The notes under the pieces: model-generated
The model's input: only the letters and a program-made list of their open reading frames with translations
Told to the model about the DNA's origin: nothing
Databases searched by the model: none
From: Coniochaeta sp. PMI_546
Taxonomy: Eukaryota > Ascomycota > Sordariomycetes > Coniochaetales > Coniochaetaceae
Assembly: GCA_021432605.1 (NCBI GenBank)
Contig: MU271157.1
Location: forward strand, 124,001 to 188,000
Direction of reading: 5' to 3'
DNA: 64,000 bases
Shown here: piece after piece, positions 47,333 through 59,524 of the stretch
Layout: each line of letters begins with the position of its first letter
Position numbering within the stretch: the stretch's first letter is position 1
Made by a program: the position numbers and the translations under genes

Positions 47333-48362
47333 CCCGAGTATATAAGCTGTGGAGGAGATGAGACAATGTACCAAGAAACTCCTTTGTATGAGGATACACG
47401 AAGGAATACGCTGAGAAATACGCAGGGTATATGGCAAAGCAAGGGGGAGTCTAATCAGCCTTATAACAAGGGTCTGAAGCAAGGTCGACAGCAAGCTTAT
47501 AGGACTACTATCATAGATGTCGAAGATACTAAAATGATGTCGGAGACAATGCTGGTGGATATACTTCTAGAACTGCATGTAATGAATGACCCGGAGAAGG
47601 TAGCTAGGCGGCCGGTGTTGAACTTATTAGCACGGGCGCTAGCGAAGAGCATCCCTATTTAGGGAACTTAACTAAGGCACCTTGTCCTTCCTTGTTTTCC
47701 AAGCAAGATCGCATCGTTGCAATGCGGATCGCCGGGATGGCACGGCGTGTCATTGACGACTCGATATGGACTCCACGTGGACTTGTGACGGCGAGATGGG
47801 GTGGGGTCGATCTTTGTGAGCCTCGGCTTGGATGGTAGCGAATGTACCACGATATGTACTACATAGAGGGAGCGCTGAAGGGTGGCTACCTACGTTAGCA
47901 CGACGACAAACAAGCAGCCATGATTTCGATAGCTAGGATCTTGCGAGAGACATACCATCGGATCAGATGGCACATGCTGCAGCAGAAGCACTCCCCCACG
48001 TTTTGACATCGGATCGCGACTTTGTCAGAATTGGGAAACTCTTGCGGATGGTCTGTGCTTTCATGTAGCAGATACAACGAATTCAAGAGCAAAAATACCT
48101 TGTACACTATTTGCTACCACTCGCTCACGAAGGTATTGCTGCCGGACAATAGCCTTTGTCCACGTCCTTTGCCCCTGTCATGCTAGAACTTCCACGTGTT
48201 GGTACAAGGGTGCCATCATGACAGAAAATGTAAGAAAAGAAGAGAGACCCAAATGCATTGCCTACTCCCAAGCCTGCCTTCCAGCAGTTTCATAGTGATT
48301 GAAAACCTAGCACACTCGGCTACTTAACTTCTCCACCCTCTCAACCCAGCAACTCTTGCCTC
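47333..48362. other. Intergenic region
   Basis: About 1 kb between the hydrolase promoter and the PEX14 3' end, with ACTAAGGCACCTT at 47671-47683. No gene or RNA was seen. Confidence 0.45.
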
Positions 48363-49629
48363 CTACGCGTTCTCCTGCGATCCACTGCCACCAGCCTCAG
48401 CCGTGCCGCTGCTGCCGTTGGCAGCAGACGAGGACGAAGCAGCATTGTTGTCGTTCTTCTTGGCAGCCATCGCCATCTGCCACGCCGGGATGGAGGCCTT
48501 GGCCGGCGGCGCCCCGCTGCTGAACGGCGAGCTCCGGTTTAGCGTGGACGCGTAGTCCTGATAGTCCTGCTTCTTCGGCTCCTCCGCCGACTTGCCGTTC
48601 GCCTTGTTCGCATCCGCGTTCTCGCTTCCACCAGCAGCCGGCGTCGTGGCAGGGGCAGCAGGACTGGCCGCACCGCCGGCGGCATTACCGCTGGACGGCC
48701 GCAGGTAGCTGCTGGCGCTAGGTGGTGGGGTCGCCGCCGCCGTCGAAGGGGTCATCCGCTGCGTGATGAGCGTCTTCAGGCTCTTGAGCTCGGTGTTCAC
48801 CTCCCTGAGGCGGGCGTCGGTTGCGTCTTTCTGCTTGTTGAGGGCGGTCGGGATGGCGTCCTTCAGGTTCTGCACGTCGTCGCGGACTCGTTGTGCGTCG
48901 TCTTCTCTTCGTCTGTTGCTCGACTTGAGCTCAGTGATGACTGTTTCCAGCTCCGACAGGGCGGTGTCTAGTCTCTCTGTCCGCTGCTGTTCTGCCGCCT
49001 TGAGAGCTTCTGTGTCCTTGGCTAGCTGGTCGACCAATGAGAAGGCCTTCTCGAACTGCTCGTCTATCGACTTCTTGTCTTGCTCGAGGCGCTCGGGTGT
49101 CGGTGGAGCGATTAGAGGGTATACGTAGCGCTAGAGATGACCGTCAGTACAAATGCTTCAGACTGCATGCACCACTTATGTAAACTCACCTTGCCTAAGG
49201 AATAGAGACCGTAGCTGACACCGCTGACCACCGTTGCCATGATGAACCAGTCCCTCCAGTCCCTCCGGGGTATCTCTTGAGGTGTCGGTTGCCATGCATA
49301 CGGCGGATATTGTTGCGGATACTGTCCATAGTATGGTTGGCCTTGCTGTGCTACTGCTTGTTGCGGCGCGGCATAGGTTGGTGGAGGCGCGGTGCCTGCT
49401 TCGGATGCTGCCCGCGCAAGAGCAGCATTGACTTCCTCCTGCGTGAGATTCTTTGCTTGTAGGAATGCTATCCTGTTTTCCACTGGCGATGAGGCGACGC
49501 TGGGATCTTGCAAGACTGCCGAGAGCAGAGTTAGACAACTTCTTCGCTGTGGACCATGACATACCCCGGAAGTTGAAAGTAGCACTTACATTTGGCCGCC
49601 GAAGCGACGAGATCCTCGCGGATTGCCAT
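48363..49629 (-). CDS. pex14: Peroxisomal docking protein Pex14
   Basis: Exons 49629-49590, 49515-49190 and 49130-48363 give 377 residues. The conserved N-terminal domain starts MAIREDLVASAAKFLQDP and continues ENRIAFLQAKNLTQEEVNAAL, which binds WxxxF motifs of Pex5. A Pro/Gln/Tyr-rich linker leads to RRDWRDWFIMATVVSGVSYG, the membrane segment, then RYVYPLIAPPTPERLEQDK and a long coiled coil. The C-terminus is Ala/Ser/Gly-rich and disordered. Pex14 forms the importomer pore with Pex5 at the peroxisome membrane. The start is divergent from NDC80. Confidence 0.95.
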
Positions 49630-50133
49630 TATGAGTGAGGTAATCGACGTGTGCTCACTTCATCTGGTCCCCGACAATGACAATGTCTGTAAGTGACCTG
49701 AGTGGGAGACAGGGAGAGAGTGTCTGGGACGCGACGATGCTGGCTGGATGACCGAACCGCATCCACCCCAATGCAAGTGGCCGGTGCGAACCGAGGCATC
49801 CACGGGCTGAGCTCCTTTGGATGGCCCGTGCGACCAAGTCTACCGGACCCGGTTTTCCATGCACATCACGTGCCGTTGAAGTAACCTGTGTGGTGTGCTC
49901 TGTTTAGGTAAATGGAGCTCGACCAATCAGCGCATGCGCCCGGTTTGTTTACTTTCGACACGGCAACACTTTCATCAACCCACCCTCTCTAGTCTCCATA
50001 CATTGTACATCGCAACAGTCTTTCGCTTCAGAAACACGACTCTGCGCAGTCCTGCGGCAGATATAAGTCTAAACGAGCAATTATACCTGCAACCAACATC
50101 AAGCAGTGACATTGTAACGACAACAACATCACC
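49630..50133. promoter_or_regulatory. Divergent promoter region pex14 / ndc80
   Basis: About 500 bases between two divergent start codons. No clear TATA box or other element is recognised. Confidence 0.45.
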
Positions 50134-52535
50134 ATGTCTCAAGACACGGGTCTGTGGAGCGTCCGCAGGCCGCGGGAGGTATGTTTTGGCCCTCATATGT
50201 TGCACCCGGCGCAAGCTTCTCCATATTCCTGAGCATTCAGACTCACCCACCATCACCAGACTCTCGGACAAATTAACCTCAACTCGAACATCCCCCAGCC
50301 GCCCTCCGCCATGAAGCGGTCCAACTCCGCCGCCGGCAGCAGCCACGCGCGCTCCATGTCCGGATCGCGACAGTCACTAGCCATGTCGCGGCCAAGCCAA
50401 CCGCTCTTCCAGCGCTCTTCGTCAGGGACCAACCTAGCCGAAGCCGGCCTCTCCTCCGTCAAGCGATCCTCCTTCCAGACAACCAACTCTCTCAAGCCTT
50501 ACACCCCAGGCAGCGGCCCGAACAACAGGGCGTCCACAGACGCCGACCGGCGCAGCAGCGTGTACCGCGGTCGGACGTCCACCATCGGCGCGGCAGGCGC
50601 CCACCAGAGCTTCTTCCAGCAGGCGCCCGCACCCGCCGGCGTGCCGCGCGACCCGCGCCCGCTGAAGGACCGCTCCTACCAGACCAAGATCGGCCAGGAG
50701 CTGCTCGAGTACCTCGCGCAGCACAACTTCGAGATGGAGATGAAGCACATGCTCTCGCAGAACATCATCAAGTCGCCCACGCAGAAGGACTTCAACTACA
50801 TGTTCCAGTGGCTGTACCACCGCATCGACCCCTCCTACCGCTTCCAGAAGAACATCGACCAGGAGGTCCCGCCGCTGCTCAAGCAGCTCCGGTATCCCTA
50901 CGAGAAATCCATCACCAAGAGCCAGATCGCCGCCGTCGGCGGGCAGAACTGGAGCACGTTCCTGGGCCTGCTGCACTGGATGATGCAGCTTGCCCAGATG
51001 CTGGAGCGGTACACCATGAACCACTACGACGACGCGTGCATGGAGGCCGGGATCGACGTGACGGGCGACCACATCATCTTCGACTTCCTCAGCACCGCGT
51101 ACAGGGACTGGCTCGCCATGGACGAGGACGCCACCGACGAGGACGCGGAGCGCGTCCTGGCGCCGCACGTGGAGGCCATGGCCAAGGCGTTCGAGAGGTC
51201 CAACTCCAAGTACCGGCAGGAGCTCGACATCCTGGAAGCTGAGAACAAGAGGCTGCTGCAGGAGATCGACGAGCTGGAGAAGTCGACCCCGGACCCCGCC
51301 GTGCTGGACAACCACTTCAAGATCATGGAGGAGGACAAGGTCAAGTTCGAGGAGTACAACGCGCTGGCGATGCAGCGGTCGGAGAAGTACGAGACGCGCA
51401 TCAACGTCCTCCAGGAGGAGCTCGACAAGCTCATGGTCGAGCTGCAGGAGGCCGACGACGAGCGCCGGGGTCTCCAGCGCGCCGTCGACGACCTCGGCAT
51501 CAGCATGCAGGATATCGACCGCATGACGTCCGAGCGGGAGCGGCTCCAGAAGGGGATCGAGTCGGCCGCCCAGCGGCTGGAGGAGGCGAAGAAGAAGGTC
51601 GCCGAGAAGGAGATAGAGGCCAGCCGCAAGCTGGACGAGCTGGAGCGCATGGCGGACAAGTACAACACCCTCGCGTACCAGATCGGGCTGATCCCTGCCA
51701 CGGCGGCCAACGCGAAGGGCAAGAACTACGAGCTGCAGATCACGGTCAACGAAGGGCCGAATTTCACGTCTTCGCAGCTCCAGGGCTCGTACAGCAACAG
51801 CAACAATAACAACAACGGCGGCGTGGAGAACGACAGGCTGCTCGTCGACGCGGTGACGGGGTACCAGCCGGGGCACATACTCAACCTCGACCTCCGGGGC
51901 ACGGTTAAGAACAGCTTCCTGGCGTTGAGGAAGGAGATCTCGGAGCGGCGCAAGGTGGCCATGGACATGATGATGGAGGACCACGACCTGCTGGACCGGG
52001 CCAAGGAGGCGATCGAGGACAAGCGGAACGAGGTGGAGGCGCTGGAGCACCGGGTGCGGGCGGCGGAGGAGGAGTACGAGAAGACGAAGGAGGTCACCAC
52101 GGCTCAAAAGCTGGCGAGCGACGCGCAGATCGAGAAGATGGAGAAGGAGCTGGCCAAGATGAGGGCGCAGCTGAGCGAGAGCGTGCAGCTGATGGAGCAG
52201 CGGGAGATGAATATCAATATTGAGTATGTTTGCACCTTCTTCTCGCTTCCCACCCTTCTCTCTCCCTTTTTCTTTTTTTGCAACTTACCTTGTCATTTGG
52301 GGGGGAAAGGAGATACTAATGAGGCCATGATAGGTACGAGCAACTGACGCTGCGGTCGAACGCGCTGAGGGAAGAGCTGCATACCGAGACGATGCGGATG
52401 CTGAACGACGTCATCAAGTTCAAGATGCATGTGCAGAAGAACCTGGAGGACTACGAGTCGTTTGTTGCCGACGAGCTGGAGAAGGAGCTGGGCAGCGACG
52501 AGATGGGGGATGAGACGCGGCAGGTTGATATGTAG
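50134..52535 (+). CDS. ndc80: Kinetochore protein Ndc80
   Basis: Exons 50134-50178, 50260-52223 and 52334-52535 give 736 residues. The first exon ([15 protein letters not shown]) and the disordered basic tail ([15 protein letters not shown]) form the microtubule-binding N-tail. The calponin-homology domain includes [20 protein letters not shown] and [18 protein letters not shown]. Long coiled coils run from about residue 300 to the end, with the loop region near NSNNNNNGG. Ndc80 pairs with Nuf2 and joins spindle microtubules to kinetochores. The last intron falls inside the coiled coil, restoring [20 protein letters not shown] across the junction. Confidence 0.96.
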
Positions 52536-53005
52536 CGCTTATAGGCCGGTCTGTGGTTCTAGGTTGTTTTCCCAGGTTGTTTTCGAGTTCATGATACCGG
52601 GGATGGAGTTGGGTTGTCCTTGATCCTCTGTCCTTTGGGGGGACGGGTGGTCTCGCAGGGTTGTCGGCATGCTGTTCTGTTCTGCTTTTGGTCAGGTTGC
52701 ATAATGACTGATGGACACTGCTTGAACTTTGTTGATAATGAGAAACTGGCTTCGAGCAAGAATGAATGAAGCATGTCTCTATTCTTACGATATGAACACT
52801 TGCAGCTTTCCAGGTGATCGTTGTTTAAGGGACCTTAGTGGAGTGTAGTTGAGTTTAACCCCACTACTACGACATACCAAAACAGTCAACATATAGCCCC
52901 CCCCCCCCACCATCGCAACCTCACCATCATCACCACCTCGCTTCTTATTACTGTCCAACAGATCTACTCCTACCAGACCTCTTCAGTCCTTTACTAGCTA
53001 CCAGC
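52536..53005. other. Intergenic region ndc80 / vps25
   Basis: About 470 bases between two genes on the same strand. It contains a run of 12 C at 52897-52908 just upstream of vps25. No other feature. Confidence 0.5.
52897..52908 (+). repeat. Poly-C tract
   Basis: Twelve consecutive C bases about 100 bases before the vps25 start codon, a likely length-variable site. Confidence 0.75.
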
Positions 53006-53716
53006 ATGTCCACCCAACCCTTCGTCTTCCCGCGGGAATTCTTCTTCCCCCCCTTCTTCACCCGCCAAACCAACCTCACAACCCACCACGCGCAGCTAGT
53101 AAAGTGGTCGTCCCTGATCCTCGCCTACTGCCGCCACCACCGCATCTACAAGCTCTCCCTCTCCCCCTCCTCCTCCTCCACCACCACCACCACCGCCGCC
53201 CCCTACAACAACCCGCCAAGCCAGTCCTCCTCCTCAACCCAACCGGGCGCAGACGAGCTTTTCCACAACCCCCGCATCGACAAGCGCCTCTCCATAGCCG
53301 ACATCAAGGAGACGATAGACTTCATGCGCAAGGACGGACGCGCCGAGTACGTGTCCCCCCCTACCGCCGGGGGAGCCGGGGACGTGGTCTGGATATACTG
53401 GCGCACGCCCGAGGAGTGGGCGACCCTGATCGAGGAGTGGGTTGACGGGACGGGCCAGAAGGGGACCGTCTTGACGCTCTACGAGTTGACGGAGGGGGAT
53501 GCTACACTGGGAGCCGGTAACGTAACCCCCTTTCTTCTCGCGTGCTGTTTGTTGGGTTTACAATTGGGATCGCTGGGTATAACTAACGCTGCACTCACAC
53601 CAGAATTCCACGGCCTGGATCCAGACCTGCTGCAGAAAGCGCTCGGAGTCCTGGTCAAGCGAGGGAAGGCCCAGATCTTCGGGCAGGAGGACTCGCAGGG
53701 CGTCAAGTTCTTCTGA
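53006..53716 (+). CDS. vps25: ESCRT-II subunit Vps25
   Basis: Exons 53006-53516 and 53604-53716 give 207 residues, near the family's usual 175-200. The N-terminal winged helix starts FVFPREFFFPPFFTRQTN, with the PPFFT motif that binds Vps22/Vps36, and LVKWSSLILAYCRHHRIY follows. A Ser/Thr insert (SSSSTTTTTAAPYNNPPSQS) precedes NPRIDKRLSIADIKETIDFM and the second winged helix, ending FHGLDPDLLQKALGVLVKRG and KAQIF. ESCRT-II sorts ubiquitinated cargo at endosomes. The 87-base intron is divisible by three and has no in-frame stop, so retention would insert 29 hydrophobic residues. Confidence 0.95.
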   Translation: MSTQPFVFPREFFFPPFFTRQTNLTTHHAQLVKWSSLILAYCRHHRIYKLSLSPSSSSTTTTTAAPYNNPPSQSSSSTQPGADELFHNPRIDKRLSIADIKETIDFMRKDGRAEYVSPPTAGGAGDVVWIYWRTPEEWATLIEEWVDGTGQKGTVLTLYELTEGDATLGAGNVTPFLLACCLLGLQLGSLGITNAALTPEFHGLDPDLLQKALGVLVKRGKAQIFGQEDSQGVKFF

Positions 53717-53956
53717 GCAAGACTACGAAAAAGTACACGACAATACTCGATTGGGGGATATTTGAGCCGTAGTTTACTCCATGCTACATAAAACCAGGAA
53801 CAGTGCCGGTTCGCCTGCCGAAAGACTCCAGACATACAGGCTCAACATCCGGTTCGACATGAGACAAGAGAAGGCCTGACCCGTCTTCGCCAAACGCCAA
53901 AAGCAACCTTCGTCCATGGGGAAAAACCCAAAGCAAGACCTCTCTGGAAAGCAACC

Positions 53957-56729
53957 TCACGCGCCTGGGAAGTAACCCTTGGCCAGATACCTCTTGTCAA
54001 AGAAGTACTCCTGCCGCAGGATCACGTCCAGCATCCAGTCCGACACCACCACCCGGGGCTCCATGTTGCCCTTGCGCGCCATGGCCTCGAACCGCGGCCA
54101 CAGCTCCTTCTCCGACGCCGAGTTGGACGTCAGGAGGTACACCGGCTCGGGCGGCGCCCCGCCGTCCTCCTCGCGCGTTGTCGGCTTGATGGTCGTCCCG
54201 CTGCGCGCCCGGTAGACCTTGAAGATGGCCCCGTTGGCCTCGGCCAGCGTCTTGTAGCTGTCCACCCCGTTCTTGATGTCAGCCGTGCAGTAGATGGGGA
54301 TGTTCCACAGCAGACCGCGGCCGCTCTTCTTGATCTCCTTCGCCCGGGCGATGGCTGCTGCCAGGGTGACACCGAACCGCTTCTCGGCTTCCTTGTCTTG
54401 GAGGTGGTAGTCCTCCGGGTCGGGGACCTCGCCTGTCTCCAGGATGTCGTCGACGAAGTCGGACTTCAGAATATCGACACCGCGGGCAAGGACCTTCAGG
54501 AACTTCAGAGTGCGGACCATCTTTGGAGCTACAAGGTAGTCGCACGGGGCGTTCTCGTTGACGATCTGGATGCCTAGTTCGCGCAGTTTGCGCTGTCGTG
54601 CGTTTTAGTGCTTGGTTCTTCAGGGAAATGGTTTAGGGTCAAACTTACTCTATCGGCATCTTCCTTCTTCTTGTCACCGACCCACCTCTTATAGCCTGTC
54701 AGTGTGAGTCGAAGCTGGACAGATGGCGCCGAGGACTTTTGCCTCTTGGCTGGCCGCCTGGTCTCCTCATCATCGTCGCTCTCGGGTCGATGGTGAGCAG
54801 GGCTGGAGCTCTTCGCGGCGCGTTCCTTGTCGATCTGGTCGGCAGCTCGCTTGCCACCCCACGGAGCGTGGCTGTCCTTGGCCGATCGCTTCTTCTCCTT
54901 CTCGTACAACGCGATGTCCGGCGCCATGTTCTGGATCTTGGACAGCGCCTGGGCTTTCGCACTCCGACTGCCGCTCGACACTATTGAGGGGGTATCATTC
55001 TCCTTTCCGGTCCGAACATGCCGTCCTCTAGCCGGCGTTTCGTACGCCCGTGACTTCTGCGTCGTTCGAGGTGCGTTGGAGGCTGGGCTCGATTCCCTCA
55101 TGACGTTGACAGCTTTGGGTGTTCGGCCCAGCTTGGGGGTAGGCGCTCCGACAACAAGAGCATTCTCATGTGCAGCGTCAAGCAGCTGCCGCCGACGCTT
55201 GGACGCACCATCGAGGTCCTCGTCGCCCCCTGGGTAGTAAAGCTCGTGGAGCCTCTGCTCATCCAGGAACGTCTGCCCGATGACCTCGCCCAGGTTCGTC
55301 CGGCTGGGCCAGTGGGTGTATTTTGGAATGGTCAAGCTCTGGACTTCGCACTTCGCATAGCTCTCCTCAATCCAAAGGTGGTTGATCGTGTGAATGTTCC
55401 AGTCCATTGCTGCGTCGCACTTCTCGCCGTTCTTCCTCGCCGTGATGAGATGCGTGTTGTCGGCCTTCATGGTCTTGGTGAAGGTAGCCCCGGCGGCGGT
55501 GATCAGATTCTCCAGGTAGATGCGAGCCTCGCCTCCGTAGTTTGACAAGGTAATCCTCATATTCTCGAAGCCAGGAATGCCCTTCCGTGGAATAGGGTAA
55601 TGCAGTAGACGTCTGAACGGTGACGTCCACTCATTGTGGACGATGAGATGGTAGAGCCAAGCCAGGTTCCCAACATCTTTTCCAGATTGAGCAGCACGAA
55701 TGTACCCGGGACCGTCTCGATATTGGCCGATAAACATGTCGCAGTCCTCTGCCTCTTCGACAATCTCTCCGCCGCCGTCTCGGATGAGCTCGTTCAGGAT
55801 TGTCCGCAGCCTGCTGTTGATTGGGAGGTCCCACGACAAGAGAACCTTCCGCTTGGCGAACACAGTGAGCTTGCCGCGACCGCTCTGACCAGCTTCGTCA
55901 TGAGGCAATGGGAGGTTAGGAATTGTGGAAGTGGCACCCTCCAAGTGCTGGCTGGATGGGACCACGACATCATCTTCTTGGCGCGCCCGCATGATCTCGG
56001 GATCTGGCAAGAGATATGGCTTCTCGTCTATCCTCTTCCCTAGCTTGAAGCAGTCGTCGAACCTAAATCTTGTAAGCATCCACAGCCCGATATCAAGTCC
56101 AATTGCAGCTTACCAGTGAGGAAGCACAATCTTGCATTTGAGCTTCCTTTCAAGAGCCGTCTTGCACTTCGGGTGGTCCAGCGAAAGAGCACAGATGTGC
56201 GTCGTCGTCTTCGAGACATCTTTCGACTCAACACCACCAAGAGCCAAGGTGGCGCCGATTATAGCCTCCTTGTCGTTCACCGGAAGATCGGCACAGGTGA
56301 GGACGACGCTGGAGAAGATCATCCTTGGGTCTGGTGAGAATGGGCGGACTTGAGCTTGCCGACTGCGCTGGATTGAGATCTTGACCCAGTCTGTGGTAAC
56401 CACCGGCACCATCAGGGCCTCTGCTTCGGTGTACTCGGGGAAATCTATGGTGTTGGAGATAACGTGTGTGGCCTGCGAGATGGGCAGCTTGCCCTTGGCA
56501 TTGGCCTCTAGAATTTCGCCTCCATAGCTCTTTATGCTGCTCTCGTACTATTGATTGGGATGGACATATCAGTATGACTTGTTACTGCATGACACGCTCG
56601 ATGCATATGCATGAATGCCGGTGTCTGACGAACCTGTTCGGCGAGTGTGGCGGGCAGAGACTTGGTGACGACGAATATGAACCGACAGGAATCGAACAAC
56701 GCGTTTCCAACTTGCTCCTGTCCCGCCAT
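53957..56729 (-). CDS. rtt107: Multi-BRCT protein, Rtt107/Brc1-like
   Basis: Exons 56729-56634, 56547-56114, 56062-54649 and 54592-53957 give about 859 residues. Four BRCT-like units occupy the N-terminal half: one from the start, then the pair with VPVVTTDWVKISIQ and LERKLKCKIVLPHWF, one with EAEDCDMFIGQYRDG and NLAWLYHLIVHNEW, and one with NYGGEARIYLENLITAAGAT and TINHLWIEESY. A disordered basic/Ser middle follows (about 430-640), then a C-terminal BRCT pair with LAPKMVRTLKFLKVLARG-like segment (seen as VAPKMVRTLKFL) and VVVSDWMLDVILRQEYF. Yeast Rtt107 and fission yeast Brc1 bind gamma-H2A and scaffold the response to stalled forks. It converges with vps25. Confidence 0.9.
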
Positions 56730-57769
56730 CTTGAGATGCGCACCAGACGCGCCTTGAATTCGAGTTAGACCAGGTTTGATGCTTCGAATCGAGCGGGAAT
56801 TGCCATGAAAAAGGGTGTCTGTTAGGCAGGTTTGGTCCAGAAATGGTCGATATCAGAGGGTGACCCGTTTTTGCATGATCAGCCCGTACAGTGGCGGAGA
56901 GATGCCTGGTGAAGCTGTGCAGAGCCGTGAAGCAGAGATAACATTTGTGAACGGGAGACGCGCCGTGCCTATTAAAAGTGGACCCCAGCACGCTAGAGAG
57001 CGAAACGCGAGGAGGTCGCGGTCAGCTGATGACATCAATTAGAGCAGCAACAGCAAGAGGACGACCCCACTAACAACTGCGGCTACCGTACCTTCTTCAC
57101 GCCACCTGAGCAGGCACTCACTGATCATCAGCGCGGTAGACCTGCAGACACTGAGAGTCATAGAGTTTGCAAAATGCTAAACACTTCCATGCACTCTCGC
57201 CTCTAGAGCACAATAGAAACGTGATACTACCGATAGTGTGCGATACGAGCACTTGTGCCACGATACAGATTGCTCTCCGAGCTCTCACAGAGTGACTGAG
57301 GTAAGCGAATTGAATCCCCGGTCGTCGGCTCTGTATGCAGCATCACACAGTATAAGCTTAACTAAGGTACCTTACTCTTCGCATCGGACCGCCACGGATC
57401 CTTCATCCAACTTGAATTGTACTCGGTCAGCACCTGTACTACAAAGCCAAAACCCAATGCAATTGCTCAGGATCATTCCAGCATGAAGGGTTGATACAGG
57501 ATATACTATGAGCCGGCGGTACCAGGCTCTAGCCGTCTTGGTCTCGGACCACGGCCGGGGGCCAGGAACCTCGGCAGTTACAATTGAGACCGTTACTCCA
57601 TTGGGGCAACCATGAGGAAAGCCATTTCATTGTCAACAAGATAGATATACTGCTTTCAAGAATGAACATGACTCTTGAGAGGAGGTGACACGACTACTTC
57701 TGAGCTTAATCGACAATTTTTGCCATTTCTTTTCAACTTAATTGGGTGACGTTCTCGGCTTCAATCAAG
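56730..57769. other. Intergenic region between divergent genes
   Basis: About 1 kb. It holds the rtt107 and hydrolase promoters and a perfect 12-base palindrome TAAGGTACCTTA at about 57363-57374. No gene or tRNA is supported. Confidence 0.45.
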
Positions 57770-59158
57770 ATGGCCTCCGCATTCCATGTGAAGGAGCACA
57801 CTGTTGAAGCACAACATATTCGAGAATACCCCAAAGCCACTGCTCACTCTCAAGAGGAAGTGCTTCACCTGGCAGTAAAACAGTACATTCCCAAGAGCAA
57901 CCCGAACCCACAGCCTGGCGATATTACGGTCATTGGCGCTCATGCGAATGGCTTTCCTAAGGTTCCTCTTTCCCTGACACATGTGGAAATATGCCTGTAT
58001 TCTGACATGACGCTTAGGAGCTCTATGAGCCGCTATGGGAAGACCTCGTCGCAGAGCTAGGCAAGAAAGGCATCCGTGTGCGAGGAATATGGATTGCCGA
58101 CGTCGCTTGGCAAGGCCAGAGCGCCATCCTGAACGAAGACAAGATCGGAAACGACCGTGAGTTCCATATCCTTTTTAGTGAAGCATTTTGTACTTCACGA
58201 ACGGTGCTGACACAACATGTCCACAGCCTCCTGGACAGACCATGCCCGTGATCTACTGCACATGATCAACGTGTTCCGGAAGGAGATGCCCCGTCCACTG
58301 GTCGGCATCGGCCACTCCTTTGGCGGGAACATCATCGTGAACCTGTCCTACCTGCACCCGCGCCTGCTCTCTCACCTAGTCCTCCTGGACCCCGTTCTGT
58401 CTCGTTTCGTCAAGCAGGGTCCAGACTACGGCTTCAGTCCCATGAAGCTGTCATCCTTCCGTCGCGACCTGTGGCCCTCGCGACAAGAAGCCGAGGCAGC
58501 CTTCCGCAAGAACAAGCTCTTCAGCTCCTGGGATCCCCGGGTCCTCGAAGCCTGGCTCAAGCACGGCATCCGGGACACGCCCACGAAGCTGTACCCGGAG
58601 CCCGGTAAGGCCACGTTGACGACCACCAAACACCAGGAAGTCTTCACCTACTACCGGCCCCTGGCACAAGCAGTCGGCAAAGACGGCAAGCGCTACGTCG
58701 ACATGAAAAAGTTGCCAGATATCGATCCCGATTATCGGGACAAGTACCCCGACTTCCCCTTCTACCGCCCAGAGGGTCCGACTACGACAGACAGACTTCC
58801 CTCTCTGCGGCCCAGTGTCCTGTGGTTGTACGGAGGCCGGAGTGATGTCTGCGGCCCGGGCATGCGCGAGGAGAAGTTGAAGCTCACCGGCGTCGGGGTC
58901 GGAGGCAGCGGCGGTGCCGAGGCAGGCATGGTCACGGAAGTCGTGATCGAGGAGTTTGGCCATCTCGTGCCCATGGAGGCGACGACGAGGTGCGCGGCGT
59001 ACGCTGCCGAGTCCATTGCGCCGGCTGTTCAGAGGTGGCGGGAGGAAGAGGATGAGTTTCTGACTTGGGCGAAGAAGAGTGATGTTGAGAAGCAGGTGAT
59101 TGATGATGAGTTGAAGCAGTGGATTGGGCCCTTGAAGCCGGAGAAGGGGAAGTTGTGA
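57770..59158 (+). CDS. Alpha/beta hydrolase, Lpx1/'toxin biosynthesis protein'-like
   Basis: Exons 57770-57961, 58018-58156 and 58227-59158 give 420 residues. The strand-loop GDITVIGAHANGFPKELYEP, nucleophile elbow GIGHSFGGN, acid in LYGGRSDVC and His in EEFGHLVPM fit a complete catalytic triad. The oxyanion AHANGFPKE segment is typical of a fungal family often labelled toxin biosynthesis protein and related to the yeast peroxisomal lipase Lpx1. That label comes from one member in a secondary-metabolite cluster, and nothing here suggests toxin making. The C-terminus ends GKL, which is PTS1-like but weaker than SKL. Substrate unknown. Confidence 0.82.
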
Positions 59159-59524
59159 GCATGGTCGGGTAGCATTTGTTCAAGCGAGGGAGTTAAGACA
59201 ATATAACTGCCATAGAGTATTATTAGCCCAGATGCCCTGCGATGAACATAGGGCACTCTCATATGCGGTCTTTCCTTTACCAAGTCAGTCGCCTCCTAAT
59301 CACAGCCAAGCTTTGACGCTGTCAGCTTCAATGGAGCTTGTTACACGGCGCTTCAGCTGCAGTTTTTGACGTAGTTCAAAACCCATCATCCGCGGGAAAA
59401 TGCCACTACAGTAGATACATTCACATATTCACGACTAGATGGGACCAATGAGTCTTTAAACCCGTATGACGGAGCGCAAACCTGTACTCTAAACATGGAT
59501 ATGTACAAATCACCAATGCTGTGT
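59159..59524. other. Intergenic region between convergent genes
   Basis: 3' flanks of the hydrolase and complex I genes. Nothing else seen. Confidence 0.5.

Noticed and set aside
50434-52107. Minus-strand open frame of 557 codons opposite ndc80
   Set aside because: Antisense shadow of coiled-coil coding sequence, rich in Leu/Val/Arg with no motif.
57480-57620. GC-rich stretch suggestive of a tRNA
   Set aside because: I could not fold a cloverleaf or find matching A and B boxes with an acceptor stem.
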